Below are positions 25,734 to 35,095 of a DNA stretch of 64,000 nt, piece by piece. The notes beneath the pieces are model-generated. The model had not been told where the DNA came from, ran no database searches, and saw only the letters and a program-made list of their open reading frames with translations. The first letter of the stretch is position 1. The number at the start of each line of letters is the position of its first letter. Source of the stretch: Bacteroidales bacterium (GTDB lineage Bacteria; Bacteroidota; Bacteroidia; Bacteroidales; UBA1715); the NCBI GenBank assembly GCA_024409235.1, contig JAKSUA010000012.1:1-64000 (forward strand). The letters are read 5' to 3'. Made by a program: the position numbers and the translations under genes.

Positions 25734-26851
25734 TTTAAATTATTTTTGAAAAAGTCTTCTAATTTGTCCCAAGGAATACAGTTCTTTGGTTCACCTTTTC
25801 CTTGTGGCTCTGTATAGCCTCCATCGTAGAGGTCGCAGTGGCTGGCTCCTGGAATTATGAGCAGTTCCTTATTTTCTGGTACAGGGTTTGGTTTACGAAC
25901 AGCATCGTAGCCAGGTGCTTGTCCTTCTACCATGTATTTGTAGGCGTCCTCTCCAAAATAGCGTGAATGAGCCTTCTCGCCGTGTATGATAAGTACTGCT
26001 GAACGAATCTCGTTGATATAATAGAGGAATCGTGTATTTGCGTATGCTTGAGTACCGAATGTATGCCAACCACCATTGCTGTTCCCGGAACGAGGATGAT
26101 AACCGCGGTTTGTCTTGTAGTAGTCGTAATAGTCTTTCACAAACTGAGGTGCATTCTCTGGCAATGGATCAACCACGCCACCACCAAGTGTTGTGTTGCC
26201 ACTTTTTGCAGCCTTTGTTCGTTCTTCTGCCATAGCCTTGCGAGTAGCATAACGCGACTCTTCGTTGTTGTCTGCATCAAAGTAACCATTGCCACCTACA
26301 CGACTCATATCGTACATTGTACTTGCTACTGTTGCTTTAATACGAGGGTCTATTGCTGCTGCATTAAGAGCAATTCCGCCCCAACCGCAGATGCCAATAA
26401 TACCGATACGATTGGAATCCACATCGTCACGAGTGATGAGATAATCGACTGCAGAAAGAAAATCATCTGTATTGATGTCTGGAGAAGCTGTTGCACGTGG
26501 TTCTCCGCCGCTCTCACCTGTAAATGACGGGTCGAATGCCAATGTGATGAAACCTCTTTCTGCCATATTCATCGCGTACAGACCGCTTGGTTGTTCCTTC
26601 GTCGCTCCGAAAGGACCAGAACAAGCAATAGCAGGAAGTTTTCCGTTTGCGTCTTTTGGCACATAAAGATCTGCTACTAGTGTAATTCCATAGCTGTTTT
26701 GGAAAGTGATTTTAGAGTGTTCTACTTTGTCGCTCTTTGGGAATACCTTGTCCCATTCCTGAGTTGTCTGCATATTGTTCTCCTTGTTTTGGGTGCAACT
26801 AGCAAGTACAAGTGTTGCTATTGCAATAATTGATACTATAATTTGTTTCAT
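25730..26851 (-). CDS. Alpha/beta-hydrolase lipoprotein, dienelactone-hydrolase-like
   Basis: Starting at ATG 26851 gives 373 residues with a lipoprotein signal (MKQIIVSIIAIATLVLASC, lipobox LASC). The longer frame to 26923 would bury this signal and is rejected. The alpha/beta-hydrolase fold shows an oxyanion-side GPFGATKEQ, the nucleophile elbow GICGWGGIAL and a C-terminal His in PGASHCDLYDG. The elbow has Cys where serine esterases have Ser, as in dienelactone hydrolases, although the usual small residue at +2 is Trp. An acetyl-xylan-esterase-like or lactone substrate is possible. First gene of the GC-rich cassette. Confidence 0.85.
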   Translation of the reverse strand: MKQIIVSIIAIATLVLASCTQNKENNMQTTQEWDKVFPKSDKVEHSKITFQNSYGITLVADLYVPKDANGKLPAIACSGPFGATKEQPSGLYAMNMAERGFITLAFDPSFTGESGGEPRATASPDINTDDFLSAVDYLITRDDVDSNRIGIIGICGWGGIALNAAAIDPRIKATVASTMYDMSRVGGNGYFDADNNEESRYATRKAMAEERTKAAKSGNTTLGGGVVDPLPENAPQFVKDYYDYYKTNRGYHPRSGNSNGGWHTFGTQAYANTRFLYYINEIRSAVLIIHGEKAHSRYFGEDAYKYMVEGQAPGYDAVRKPNPVPENKELLIIPGASHCDLYDGGYTEPQGKGEPKNCIPWDKLEDFFKNNLK

Positions 26852-26948
26852 ATTCTTTTTTGTTGCAAAAATGCTAATCATATAATTATGAGAAATTACC
26901 TTGATTTTTGAAGTTATAACCATTTTTTAGGAATTTAGACAGGGGTAT

Positions 26949-26990
26949 AGTATAAAAAAAAGCAACCCGAAGGTTGCTTTTTTTTATACT
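26949..26990 (-). terminator. Strong terminator after porP
   Basis: A perfect 19-bp inverted repeat (arms 26949-26967 and 26972-26990, loop CGAA) contains GCAACC/GGTTGC and eight-base A and T runs. It ends the porP transcript and isolates it from the cassette downstream. Confidence 0.95.
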
Positions 26991-27005
26991 ATGTTCAATA
27001 AAGTG

Positions 27006-28172
27006 TTATTTCAAGAATTTCTCGCTTGGATGAGCAACTGCAGAACGTCTTGCATCACGACTCTTCAATGCAAGGTCATGAATTTCAAAACTTAATGTTA
27101 CCTCGTGAGTACCACCTGTTGACAATCCTGCATTAGAAATTGTCATATCGTAGCTATATAAGAATTGATACAATTGTTTCTTGTCTTTAGAGTATTTGAT
27201 ATAACCTACAGTTAAAATCAAGGCATCAAAACTCTTTGTTTTTAAACTGTTTGCGATGTCTTCAATAGATTCCTTTTTCATATATTGTTTACGACACCAA
27301 CATCCTAAGTAAAGAGAAGACATAAATGAAACTTTTGAAGGAATTGTTGCATTAACACCAAAAGTTAATGTCTTAGAACCTGACTCAGAACCTTTAAACC
27401 ATTGGTTTGCTTCTGCTTGGTTTTCAAAAATAAATCCAGGGCAAACTAAGAAGTATTTGTTGTGGAATCCTTGACGGTTAATACGGAATTGCATATATCC
27501 GTGTAAGTCAAATTTCATTGGAAGTGGTGATTCTTGACCATCATCAATCCACGACATATCTGGTTGTGATAAGTGATGGAATGCTATACCAAAAACACCA
27601 GTTGCTAAATATTTTACAGGAGTTTGTCTAATATTAAATTGAACAGCAGTTCCTGCATTAAAGTCGAAAACACCTTGACTCCAGTCTCCTTCTGATGGTG
27701 GAACAAATTCTGTTTCATAAATTGCTCCAAAACGAGGGTCTAATTGATCTGTAAACACTAATTCATCATAGTCAATTGTTTTATGAACATATTGTGCTCC
27801 CGCACCGATTTGGAACATCAAATCTGGTGTGGCACGAATTTGTTTTGCATAAGCTAAACCACCTTGAAATGTATTCAAACAATTTTCTCCTTGTGTGTTT
27901 CTTGTTAAATATGCTCCGATACCACCTTGAGCAAATTTTACGTCATAATAGTCAAAACTGATACTTTCTGTACCCCATTCTCCTGGAATGCTAGTCCAAA
28001 GGTGACGGTCTGTTACAGTTCCACGTAAACCTGGATTTATACCTGTCATCGCAGGATTATAATATGTCTCTTTCAAATAGAATTGAGAGTAGTTCGGATC
28101 TTGTGCCTGTAACATGTTTGCAAAAAGCAAAGATGTTATTAAAGCAATAATAGAAGTGTAAATCTTTCTCAT
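27006..28172 (-). CDS. PorP/SprF-family type IX secretion outer-membrane protein
   Basis: This 388-residue protein has a signal peptide (cleavage near LQA/QDP) and the family opening DPNYSQFYLKETYYNPAMTG. Barrel strands run to the C-terminus (VFGIAFHHLSQPDMSW is a typical block). PorP/SprF proteins sit in the outer membrane, work with the T9SS and can anchor cargo at the surface. This is the first of two in the window; the other heads the gld operon. It is divergent from the PorE-like gene, sharing a 331-nt intergenic region, and has a leader hairpin. Confidence 0.93.
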   Translation of the reverse strand: MRKIYTSIIALITSLLFANMLQAQDPNYSQFYLKETYYNPAMTGINPGLRGTVTDRHLWTSIPGEWGTESISFDYYDVKFAQGGIGAYLTRNTQGENCLNTFQGGLAYAKQIRATPDLMFQIGAGAQYVHKTIDYDELVFTDQLDPRFGAIYETEFVPPSEGDWSQGVFDFNAGTAVQFNIRQTPVKYLATGVFGIAFHHLSQPDMSWIDDGQESPLPMKFDLHGYMQFRINRQGFHNKYFLVCPGFIFENQAEANQWFKGSESGSKTLTFGVNATIPSKVSFMSSLYLGCWCRKQYMKKESIEDIANSLKTKSFDALILTVGYIKYSKDKKQLYQFLYSYDMTISNAGLSTGGTHEVTLSFEIHDLALKSRDARRSAVAHPSEKFLK

Positions 28173-28503
28173 TGTTTTCTATCTATTGTAATTCTTATTC
28201 AATTTTACAGCATAGTGTTTTTTTAGATACTATGCAGATGTGCAAATATATGAAAAAAAATATAGATTGCTTTAAATGTCCTCTTTTTTTTGAGGGTTTA
28301 AGGAAAAAATGTGTTCGTAAATTTCTTGTACGTTTTTTAGATTGTTGAAATATAAAGGGTTATGTTGAAATCTTGTTAGAAATAGTCGTGTTGTAAAATC
28401 GAAGGGCATTGTCGCAACTATCATTTTCGTTTTGTTTTTTTATCATGGGATATATACTATATTTGCAATACAATAAAATGAGTGTGCTTACGTTTAGTCT
28501 GTG
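28173..28503. promoter_or_regulatory. Divergent promoter region of porP and the PorE-like gene
   Basis: No gene is seen in this AT-rich stretch. Two -7 boxes point outward: TATATTTG on the minus strand at 28243-28250 (toward porP) and TATATTTG on the plus strand at 28458-28465 (toward the PorE-like gene). A hairpin lies in the porP leader at 28210-28235. The centre (about 28260-28430) holds nothing I recognise. Confidence 0.6.
28210..28235 (-). promoter_or_regulatory. 5'-leader hairpin of porP
   Basis: GCATAGT (28210-28216) and ACTATGC (28229-28235) are a perfect 7-bp inverted repeat. With the -7 box at 28243-28250, transcription would start at about 28236, so the hairpin would form the very 5' end of the porP mRNA. 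Such leader hairpins can protect transcripts from decay; this is inferred. Confidence 0.5.
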
Positions 28504-30543
28504 ATGCAGTTAAATCATATTTATAAGAGTTTTATAGGCCTGTGTTTATGTCTTGCCTGTTTCTCCTGTTCTTCTCATAAGAAAATGGTGAAAAAGGCTG
28601 AACTTGCATATTCTAACGGTGAATATTTAAAGGCTGTCGAATTGTATGAACAGTTGGCGGAGGGGGAAGAATCTAAATATATAAAAAGTTCCTATCAATT
28701 TATAATTGCAGAGTGTTATCGTCATTTGAATGATTCAAAAAAGGCTGAAATTGCTTATAAAAAGATTGCGAAACAAAAATCTTCAAAAGAAAAAATGGCC
28801 ACATATTGGTATGGCTATTATTTATTGAAATCGGAAAAGTATGACGAGGCAGAAAAATGTTTTAAGGCGTATAAAAAATCAACTCCACGTGATCATCGTG
28901 GTGCAAATGGCATAGAATCCTGTTCTTTGGCTGTTGCTTATAAAGAAAAACCAACACGGTATGTTGTTGAAAATATCAAAGCTTTGAATACAAAGTATAA
29001 TGATTTTGGGCCAATGTATTCTGACAATAATTTTGATGCTATCTATTTTACGTCGTCAAGAATAGAGGAAGGGGTAAAACCACAGATAAATCAAGTGTCG
29101 GGAATGAATTATACTGATATCTACGAGGCTCGCTATGATCGTAAAGGGAAATGGCAGGCACCGGAAAAAATCCTTGACTCTACGGTTAATTGTGAGTTTG
29201 ATGATGGAAATGTGTCTATTTCGTCTGATGGTTTTACAATGTATTTTACTCGCTGTCTGCAAGAGTTGGGAAAGAATCTTGGATGTCAGATTTATACAAA
29301 TACATACAGAAATGGAGCGTGGCATTCTACTCAGTTAGTGGAAATTGTTCCTGATTCAATTTCTATAGGTCAACCTGCAATTTCTCCAGATGGCTTGACA
29401 TTGTATTTTTCTTCCCGAATGAAAGGTGGACATGGTGGATCGGATATATGGAAAGTGGAAAGGGCCTCGGAAAATGGAATGTGGGGAAGACCGGTGAATT
29501 TGGGGGCAAGTATAAATACAGAAGGCGATGAAATGTTTCCTTATGTACGTCAGGACGGAACTTTGTATTTTGCTTCTGATGGTTTACCTGGCATGGGCGG
29601 TTTGGATATTTTTAGAGCTGTAAAAAATGACGACGGTAAGTGGACTGTTGTAAATATGCAGTATCCAATAAATTCTTCTCAGGATGATTTTGGAATAGTA
29701 TTTCAAGGTAACAAGGAAATTGGGTTGCTGACATCAAATAGAAAAGGAACAAGAGGGTTGGAGGATATTTATTCTTTTGAATTACCGGAACTAAAACTTG
29801 CAGTAGAAGGTACTATGATAGATGTTTCTATCAATAAACCGATTGTCGAAGGTGATGTTACTTTGATAGGTAGTGACGGCTCCTTACAGACAGCAAAAAC
29901 GAAACAGGACGGAACGTATCTTTTTAAGTTAGAACAATATGTTGATTATATAATCATTGGTTCTTTTGATGGTTTCTTGAAGAAAAAAGTTAAGATTTCC
30001 ACGGCAAACATTAGTGATGATACGACTTTTAGTCAGAATCTTGATTTGATAACTATGAGCAAGCCTGTCGAAATTCCTAATATTTATTATGATGCGGGAA
30101 AATGGACGTTAAATGATGCTTCAAAAGCAGCATTGGAACAATTAGGAAAATTATTGGAGGATAATCCAAATATTACAATTGAATTGGGAGCGCACACTGA
30201 TATGGTAGGTGATGCAAATGTGAATCTTCAGCTGTCAAAACGAAGGGCACAGGCAGTTGTAGATTATCTTGCTCAAAAAGGCTATGATGTTGACCGTCTA
30301 GTAGCGCAAGGTTATGGTGAATCGAAACCGGTGGTTGTTACAGAAGAGATCGCTAAGTTGGATTCTGCATTTGTTGTTGGAATGGAGTTGTCTCAGGAAT
30401 TTCTGGAAAAACAGCCTCGTGAAGTTCGCGAAAAAGCAAATCAAATTAACCGACGTACAGAATTACGTATTCTATCAACAGACTATATTCCTAAGCCAGA
30501 ATATTTTATGCGTCAGAAGAATAATTCTAGGAAAGGAAAATAA
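28504..30543 (+). CDS. PorE-like T9SS protein (TPR, beta-propeller, regulatory-like domain, OmpA)
   Basis: This 679-residue protein has the PorE domain order. An N-terminal export signal, possibly lipidated (CFSCSS), leads to TPR helices (about 25-130). A PD40-type propeller follows (ISSDGFTMYFT, ISPDGLTLYFSSRMKGG, GMGGLDIF), then a carboxypeptidase-regulatory-like beta domain (about 435-500). An OmpA domain (about 525-650) has peptidoglycan-binding IELGAHTDMVGD and LSKRRAQAVVDYL. PorE tethers T9SS parts to peptidoglycan. ATG 28504 is preferred to the GTG one codon earlier. It is divergent from porP, fitting a shared T9SS role. A paralogue lies at 37019-39007. Confidence 0.9.
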   Translation: MQLNHIYKSFIGLCLCLACFSCSSHKKMVKKAELAYSNGEYLKAVELYEQLAEGEESKYIKSSYQFIIAECYRHLNDSKKAEIAYKKIAKQKSSKEKMATYWYGYYLLKSEKYDEAEKCFKAYKKSTPRDHRGANGIESCSLAVAYKEKPTRYVVENIKALNTKYNDFGPMYSDNNFDAIYFTSSRIEEGVKPQINQVSGMNYTDIYEARYDRKGKWQAPEKILDSTVNCEFDDGNVSISSDGFTMYFTRCLQELGKNLGCQIYTNTYRNGAWHSTQLVEIVPDSISIGQPAISPDGLTLYFSSRMKGGHGGSDIWKVERASENGMWGRPVNLGASINTEGDEMFPYVRQDGTLYFASDGLPGMGGLDIFRAVKNDDGKWTVVNMQYPINSSQDDFGIVFQGNKEIGLLTSNRKGTRGLEDIYSFELPELKLAVEGTMIDVSINKPIVEGDVTLIGSDGSLQTAKTKQDGTYLFKLEQYVDYIIIGSFDGFLKKKVKISTANISDDTTFSQNLDLITMSKPVEIPNIYYDAGKWTLNDASKAALEQLGKLLEDNPNITIELGAHTDMVGDANVNLQLSKRRAQAVVDYLAQKGYDVDRLVAQGYGESKPVVVTEEIAKLDSAFVVGMELSQEFLEKQPREVREKANQINRRTELRILSTDYIPKPEYFMRQKNNSRKGK

Positions 30544-30559
30544 GGATAACAAATTCTTT

Positions 30560-31579
30560 TTATTCTCTGTGAAAATCCAGTTTTGCTTTGTCTAATACTG
30601 CGATTATTTTGTCACACCAAACATCAAACTCTTTATCCTGAATTTGGCATTCTTTGTGAGAAAGCATATATTTAACAGTTTCTTTAATTGCTTCGTCAAA
30701 TCGTCTTGTTGGTACAAAATCAGGTACTAATCGTTTAAGTTTAGTATTGTCGAAAACTACAGAATTTGCTTTGTCTCCAATTAGGCTGCCTTTAAAATCA
30801 TAGTTGCTGCATTCTACAAGAAAATCAGATGAAACATGGACTGCATGTAATGTCACGCCTAAAGCATCTGCTATACATTGGTAGATTTGATTCCAGGTAA
30901 GTGATTCGTCACTTGTTATTTGCACCGATTCTCCTATTGCATGAATGTTTCCTAATAATCCTACAAATGCTTTTGCAAAATCGCTGTTGTGTGTCATTGT
31001 CCATAAAGAAGTTCCATCACCATGTATGATGACTGGCTTTCCTTCCAACATTCTTTGTAATACTTGCCAGCTTCCTTTTGTACCATGAACTCCAAGAGGT
31101 ACAGAACGTTCATCGTATGTGTGGCTTGGTCGAACAATTGTTATAGGGAAACCGTTCTCTCTATATTTTTTAATAAGGAATTCTTCACAGGCAATTTTAT
31201 TTCTGGAATATTCCCAAAATGGATTCGAAAGTGGGGTACTTTCTGTTATTATATAGTCGGAAAGTGGTTTTTGATATGCCGAAGCAGAACTTATGAAAAT
31301 ATATTGTTTTGTCTTTCCGTAGAAAAGCCTATAATCTCTTTCTACTTGAGCTGGAACAAAGGCAAAGAAGTTTACAACAACATCAAAAGACAGATTTTTG
31401 ATGCAGGTTTCCATTGCTTGCTCGTCATTTTGGTCACATGTAAGCCAAGTAATTCCTTGTGGGAAATCATTTTTTCTATTTCCGCGGTTTAGCAGATAAA
31501 GATTGTGTTTTTGCTCTAGTAAAAGTCTTGTGATGGCAGAACTAATCGTTCCGGTTCCTCCAATAAGTAGTATGTTCAA
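30560..31579 (-). CDS. NAD(P)-dependent epimerase/dehydratase-like SDR protein
   Basis: This 339-residue extended SDR has a Rossmann start MNILLIGGTGTISS, the ISSASAY strand and the catalytic YxxxK in WEYSRNKIACE. A substrate domain follows, with IVRPSHTYDERSVPLGVHG. The start is TTG 31579: the nucleotide-binding strand begins at once and no ATG is available upstream. A nucleotide-sugar or small-carbonyl substrate is likely but not defined. It is convergent with the PorE-like gene and follows the 5-FTHF cyclo-ligase gene by about 54 nt. Confidence 0.85.
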   Translation of the reverse strand: MNILLIGGTGTISSAITRLLLEQKHNLYLLNRGNRKNDFPQGITWLTCDQNDEQAMETCIKNLSFDVVVNFFAFVPAQVERDYRLFYGKTKQYIFISSASAYQKPLSDYIITESTPLSNPFWEYSRNKIACEEFLIKKYRENGFPITIVRPSHTYDERSVPLGVHGTKGSWQVLQRMLEGKPVIIHGDGTSLWTMTHNSDFAKAFVGLLGNIHAIGESVQITSDESLTWNQIYQCIADALGVTLHAVHVSSDFLVECSNYDFKGSLIGDKANSVVFDNTKLKRLVPDFVPTRRFDEAIKETVKYMLSHKECQIQDKEFDVWCDKIIAVLDKAKLDFHRE

Positions 31580-31633
31580 GTTATTTAGTATTAGTGGTTA
31601 TATATTGTAAAGATATTTGTTTTGTATGATATT

Positions 31634-32173
31634 CTAATCTAGATATAATTCTGTACTTACGACTTCGTCCATACGAATATCCCATGGAGCACAGTCTATT
31701 TTAGGAACAATTTGCCAAGGGAAGCATATTCCCATTTTATGGCAATCTGTTTGTGGAAGAAATCTATCGTAGAATCCTTTCCCACGTCCCATTCTTCCCC
31801 CGTCTTTGTCAAATGCAAGACCGGGAATGATGCAAAGATCTATTTTTTTGTAGTTTGTGAAGATTGTACCTGTTGGTTCGCTAATACCAAATTCTCCTAC
31901 AACCATATTTGATATATCTGTGAATTGGTATAGTTCTAATTTCTCTCCAACAACTTTAGGCAAAAGAATAGTTTTTTCTTGAGCCCATTTTTGAATAATG
32001 TCGTGTGTGTTGACTTCGTCAGGCAATGACCAAAACCAAAGTATGATGTTTGATTTCTGAAAGAATTCGTTTTTTTCAATTTCTTTACAGATTTCAATAG
32101 AGTACTTTTCAAGTTCTTTTGCAGTTTTGCTTCTTGTAAGTGAAAGCATTGCTTTGCGTATGGTCATTTTCAT
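31634..32173 (-). CDS. 5-formyltetrahydrofolate cyclo-ligase
   Basis: This 179-residue enzyme turns 5-formyl-THF and ATP into 5,10-methenyl-THF. The N-terminal RKAMLSL (usual RK...R) and the family block GLAFDKDGGRMGRGKGFYDRFL (quoted in part: GGRMGRGKGFYDRFL) are clear. One-carbon folates feed purine synthesis, which fits with purC directly upstream, though a terminator separates the two. Confidence 0.95.
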   Translation of the reverse strand: MKMTIRKAMLSLTRSKTAKELEKYSIEICKEIEKNEFFQKSNIILWFWSLPDEVNTHDIIQKWAQEKTILLPKVVGEKLELYQFTDISNMVVGEFGISEPTGTIFTNYKKIDLCIIPGLAFDKDGGRMGRGKGFYDRFLPQTDCHKMGICFPWQIVPKIDCAPWDIRMDEVVSTELYLD

Positions 32174-32187
32174 AGTGGTAGTATTTT

Positions 32188-32217
32188 ATAAAAAAAGAGA
32201 CGCCGGAAAGCGTCTCT
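32188..32217 (-). terminator. Terminator after purC
   Basis: GAGACGC/GCGTCTC stem (32197-32216) with loop CGGAAA is followed on the minus strand by a seven-T run. It lies 8 nt past the purC stop. Confidence 0.92.
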
Positions 32218-32225
32218 CGGTATGA

Positions 32226-33179
32226 TTATAGAGTTTTTAAATAAGACTCAACATTCTTTCGGATTCTTTCGGCAATATCCGTGTCGGTTCCACGGTTTTT
32301 AACAAACGTGTCACCTGTAATATGCTCAAATAATTCAATATAACGATCGCTGATAGATGTAACGATTTGTGTAGTCATTTCGGGAACTTGTTGTCCTTCT
32401 TTTCCTTGGAAACCATTTTCCATTAACCATTCGCGTACGAATTCTTTTGAAAGTTGTTTTTGAGCTTCGCCTTTTTCAAAACGTTCAGCATATCCATCAG
32501 CATAGAAATAACGAGAAGAATCAGGAGTGTGAATTTCGTCAATTAGATAGATTTTTCCATCTTTTTTACCAAATTCATATTTTGTATCAACTAAGATAAG
32601 GCCGCGTTTTGCAGCAATTTCTGTTCCTCTGTTGAATAATGCCAATGTATATTTTTCTAGGATTTCATAATCTTCTTTAGAAACAAGTCCACGACTTAGT
32701 ATTTCTTCTTTTGAAATATCTTGATCGTGTTCTCCGATTTCAGCTTTTGTTGTTGGAGTGATGATAGGAGTAGGAAATTTTTGGTTTTCCTTCATTCCTT
32801 CAGGAAGTTTAATGCCGCATAATTCACGTGCACCAGCTTTGTATGCTCTCCAAGCACTACCACATAGATATGCACGTACGATCATTTCTACAGGAAAACC
32901 TTCACATTTCAAACCAACAGTTACCATTGGATCTGGGTTTGCAAGTTTCCAGTTTGGACAAATATCTTTTGTTTCGTCAAGGAATTTAGAAGCAATTTGA
33001 TTCAACATTTGTCCTTTGTAAGGAATACCTTTTGGAAGGATAACATCGAAAGCCGAAATACGGTCTGTTGCAACCATTACAAGAATATCGTTGTTGATGC
33101 TGTACACATCACGAACTTTTCCGTTGTAAACGTTAGTTTGACCAGGAAAATTAAAACTAGTTTTTGTTAATGCATCCAT
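32226..33179 (-). CDS. purC: SAICAR synthase (phosphoribosylaminoimidazole-succinocarboxamide synthase)
   Basis: This 317-residue enzyme joins CAIR and aspartate using ATP, the eighth step of purine synthesis. Marks include [22 protein letters not shown], the C-terminal DTKYEFG, and [15 protein letters not shown]. Its length matches the longer SAICAR synthase form. It starts 11 nt after phoH, so the two are one transcript ending at the terminator just downstream. Confidence 0.97.
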   Translation of the reverse strand: MDALTKTSFNFPGQTNVYNGKVRDVYSINNDILVMVATDRISAFDVILPKGIPYKGQMLNQIASKFLDETKDICPNWKLANPDPMVTVGLKCEGFPVEMIVRAYLCGSAWRAYKAGARELCGIKLPEGMKENQKFPTPIITPTTKAEIGEHDQDISKEEILSRGLVSKEDYEILEKYTLALFNRGTEIAAKRGLILVDTKYEFGKKDGKIYLIDEIHTPDSSRYFYADGYAERFEKGEAQKQLSKEFVREWLMENGFQGKEGQQVPEMTTQIVTSISDRYIELFEHITGDTFVKNRGTDTDIAERIRKNVESYLKTL

Positions 33180-33190
33180 TATAATAAAAT

Positions 33191-34147
33191 TTATATTTTT
33201 TGTTCTTTTTCAAAGGCGGCAATAATGGTCGAAACCAATCTATGACGCACAATATCTTTTTCGTTAAAGTGAATAGTTCCAATACCTTTTTTCTTTTCAA
33301 GCATTGCTATTGCTCGTTCTAAACCAGACTTGCTTTTGTCTGGAAGGTCGATTTGGGTGATATCGCCTGTAACGATGAATTTTGCATGTTCGCCCATACG
33401 GGTAAGGAACATTTTTAATTGATTTAATGTCGCGTTTTGTGCTTCATCAAGAATTACAAAGGCGTTATTTAATGTTCTTCCTCGCATGTAAGCTAAAGGT
33501 GCTATTTGAATAACATTTGTATCAATAAGCTCTTGTAATTTTCTTGGCTGTAGCATGTCCTGCAACGCGTCGTAAAGTGGTTGCAGATAAGGATTCAATT
33601 TTTCTCGTAGGTCACCAGGAAGAAAACCTAATTTTTCTTCGGCTTCAACAGCGGGACGACAAAGAATTATTCTTTGTACTGCTTTATCTTTTAGAGCTTT
33701 CACAGCTAAAGCAACGGCTGTATAAGTTTTACCTGTACCTGCTGGACCAACAGCAAACAATAAATCATTTTCTACGCAAAGCGTAACCATTTTCTTTTGG
33801 TTCGTTGTGCGGGCTTTTATAGGTTTCCCGTCGCTTCCGTAAAATAATATTTCGTTGTTAGGGTTCTCGTTTCCATAAAGGCATTCATTTGTTTCGTAAC
33901 AAGATAGTATATCTTGAATTTGTTGTTTTGAAATTCCATGATACCGTTGGGTATGGGTTAAAATTTTATGGAATTGTCTCTCAAAATTGTCGATTTCCTT
34001 TTGACTGCCAATTAAATGGATTTCATTTCCTCTTGCAATTAGTTTAAGTTTTGGAAAGAATTTCTTGATGACTTCAAATTTATCATTTTGTATCCCAAAA
34101 ATATCTATTGGGTCAACAGTGTCTAAATATAAAATTTGTTCAGTCAT
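33191..34147 (-). CDS. PhoH-family ATPase (PhoH/YbeZ type)
   Basis: This 318-residue protein has an N-terminal KH-like region ([17 protein letters not shown]) and a RecA-like PhoH domain. Visible motifs are Walker [16 protein letters not shown], the [16 protein letters not shown] block, Walker [10 protein letters not shown] and [13 protein letters not shown]. PhoH-like proteins act with RNases and ribosomes in RNA maturation. It is the first gene of a phoH-purC transcript, divergent from the SAM adenosyltransferase gene. Confidence 0.95.
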   Translation of the reverse strand: MTEQILYLDTVDPIDIFGIQNDKFEVIKKFFPKLKLIARGNEIHLIGSQKEIDNFERQFHKILTHTQRYHGISKQQIQDILSCYETNECLYGNENPNNEILFYGSDGKPIKARTTNQKKMVTLCVENDLLFAVGPAGTGKTYTAVALAVKALKDKAVQRIILCRPAVEAEEKLGFLPGDLREKLNPYLQPLYDALQDMLQPRKLQELIDTNVIQIAPLAYMRGRTLNNAFVILDEAQNATLNQLKMFLTRMGEHAKFIVTGDITQIDLPDKSKSGLERAIAMLEKKKGIGTIHFNEKDIVRHRLVSTIIAAFEKEQKI

Positions 34148-34189
34148 TTTGATTGCAAGAATTTTGTTATATCTTTGGAAACAAATGTA
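34147..34189. promoter_or_regulatory. Back-to-back promoters between phoH and the SAM adenosyltransferase gene
   Basis: Plus strand: TTTTG at 34147-34151, 18 nt, then TATCTTTG at 34170-34177. Minus strand: TACATTTG at 34182-34189 reading into phoH. The two -7 boxes are 4 nt apart, so the polymerases would exclude each other. Confidence 0.65.
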
Positions 34190-34231
34190 CTAATTTATTT
34201 TTTTTCTTTTTGCTGATTAACGTTAAAAAGT

Positions 34232-35053
34232 ATGGTTACTGTTTCTCTCACTACAGATTGGGGTAAAACTGGTTTATATACTGGTGTTTTTAAGGCTAAA
34301 TTAGTGCAGAAATTACCTGGAGTTCAGATTGTTGATATTTCTCATGAAATAGATCCTTTTAAAGTTGAGTCTGCAGTATTTTCTTTAAAAAACGCTATAC
34401 CTTATTTCTCTCCGAAAACAATTCATGTGGTAAGTGTAGCAGCAAAGAATCTCGGAAGAAATGCTCATAAAAATAGAGAGTTTATTTGTTTTCAGCATAA
34501 CTATCAGTACTTTATTGGACCTAATAATGGTTTATGGGAATTGTTGTTTGAAAAACCGATAACGGATGTTTTTAAAATTGAATTACCTCAAAAACGATTA
34601 TATTCTGACAGTTTTGTTGAGTCAGACATTTTTGTGGATGTAATCAGTAAATTAGCTTTAGGTACAGGTCCGGATCGTATAGGTGAAAGAACTGAATTTT
34701 TTAGAGGGCAGATTTTTGGAAAACCGGAAATAGGGCCTGATGAGATAAAAGGTGCGATTATGTATTTTGATGTATATGGTAATGGTGTATCGAATGTGTC
34801 AAAAGCAAAGTTTGAAGAAATTAGAAAGGGACGTGCTTTTTCAATAACCATTGGTCGTGCTTCTATAACTACAGATGAAATTTCTCAAGATTATATACCA
34901 ACGAAACATCCTATAATTGCTTTGTTTAATTCGGCGGGATTGTTGGAACTTGCGATGCCGTTTATGTCGTTACAAAGCTTTTTAAATATTGAATCACAAA
35001 CAGGTTTTTGGATTCGTTTTTTTGAAACAGAAGAAGCTTTCGAATTAAAATAA
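34232..35053 (+). CDS. SAM hydroxide adenosyltransferase (DUF62 family)
   Basis: This 273-residue protein belongs to the family that splits S-adenosylmethionine to adenosine and methionine with water, related to fluorinase/chlorinase. Visible marks are SLTTDWG at the start, ISHEIDPF, HVVSVA, FIGPNNGLWELL, the substrate-binding block MYFDVYGNGVSN, and the C-terminal ALFNSAGLLELAMP. It is monocistronic, with a clear promoter and a shared terminator. The cellular purpose is not established for this family. Confidence 0.93.
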   Translation: MVTVSLTTDWGKTGLYTGVFKAKLVQKLPGVQIVDISHEIDPFKVESAVFSLKNAIPYFSPKTIHVVSVAAKNLGRNAHKNREFICFQHNYQYFIGPNNGLWELLFEKPITDVFKIELPQKRLYSDSFVESDIFVDVISKLALGTGPDRIGERTEFFRGQIFGKPEIGPDEIKGAIMYFDVYGNGVSNVSKAKFEEIRKGRAFSITIGRASITTDEISQDYIPTKHPIIALFNSAGLLELAMPFMSLQSFLNIESQTGFWIRFFETEEAFELK

Positions 35054-35093
35054 AAATCCCGAAAGTTTCTGTACTTCCGGGACTTTGCTTTTT
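35050..35093. terminator. Bidirectional terminator
   Basis: CCCGAAAGT (35058-35066) pairs with ACTTCCGGG (35073-35081) with one mismatch around TTCTGT. A or T runs flank both sides. It serves the SAM adenosyltransferase gene and the convergent secreted-protein gene. Confidence 0.8.
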
Positions 35094-35095
35094 AT

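Larger units (their letters stand above)
22071..26851 (-). other. GC-richer six-gene cassette, probably transferred
   Basis: Two sampled 60-nt lines (23041, 24721) each have 29 G/C, about 48%, and a line at 26401 has about 43%. A line in the preceding operon (21001) has 20 of 60. All six genes point the same way with short gaps or 4-nt overlaps: hydrolase, cyclophilin-like, flavodoxin-like, acetyltransferase, CMD-cupin and AraC regulator. No transposase, integrase or flanking repeat was seen. The cyclophilin-like protein ends in a Bacteroidota-style tail, so the donor was probably another member of the phylum. Confidence 0.6.

Noticed and set aside
26852..26923. Longer hydrolase starting at 26923
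   Set aside because: It would place 24 residues before a clear lipoprotein signal peptide.
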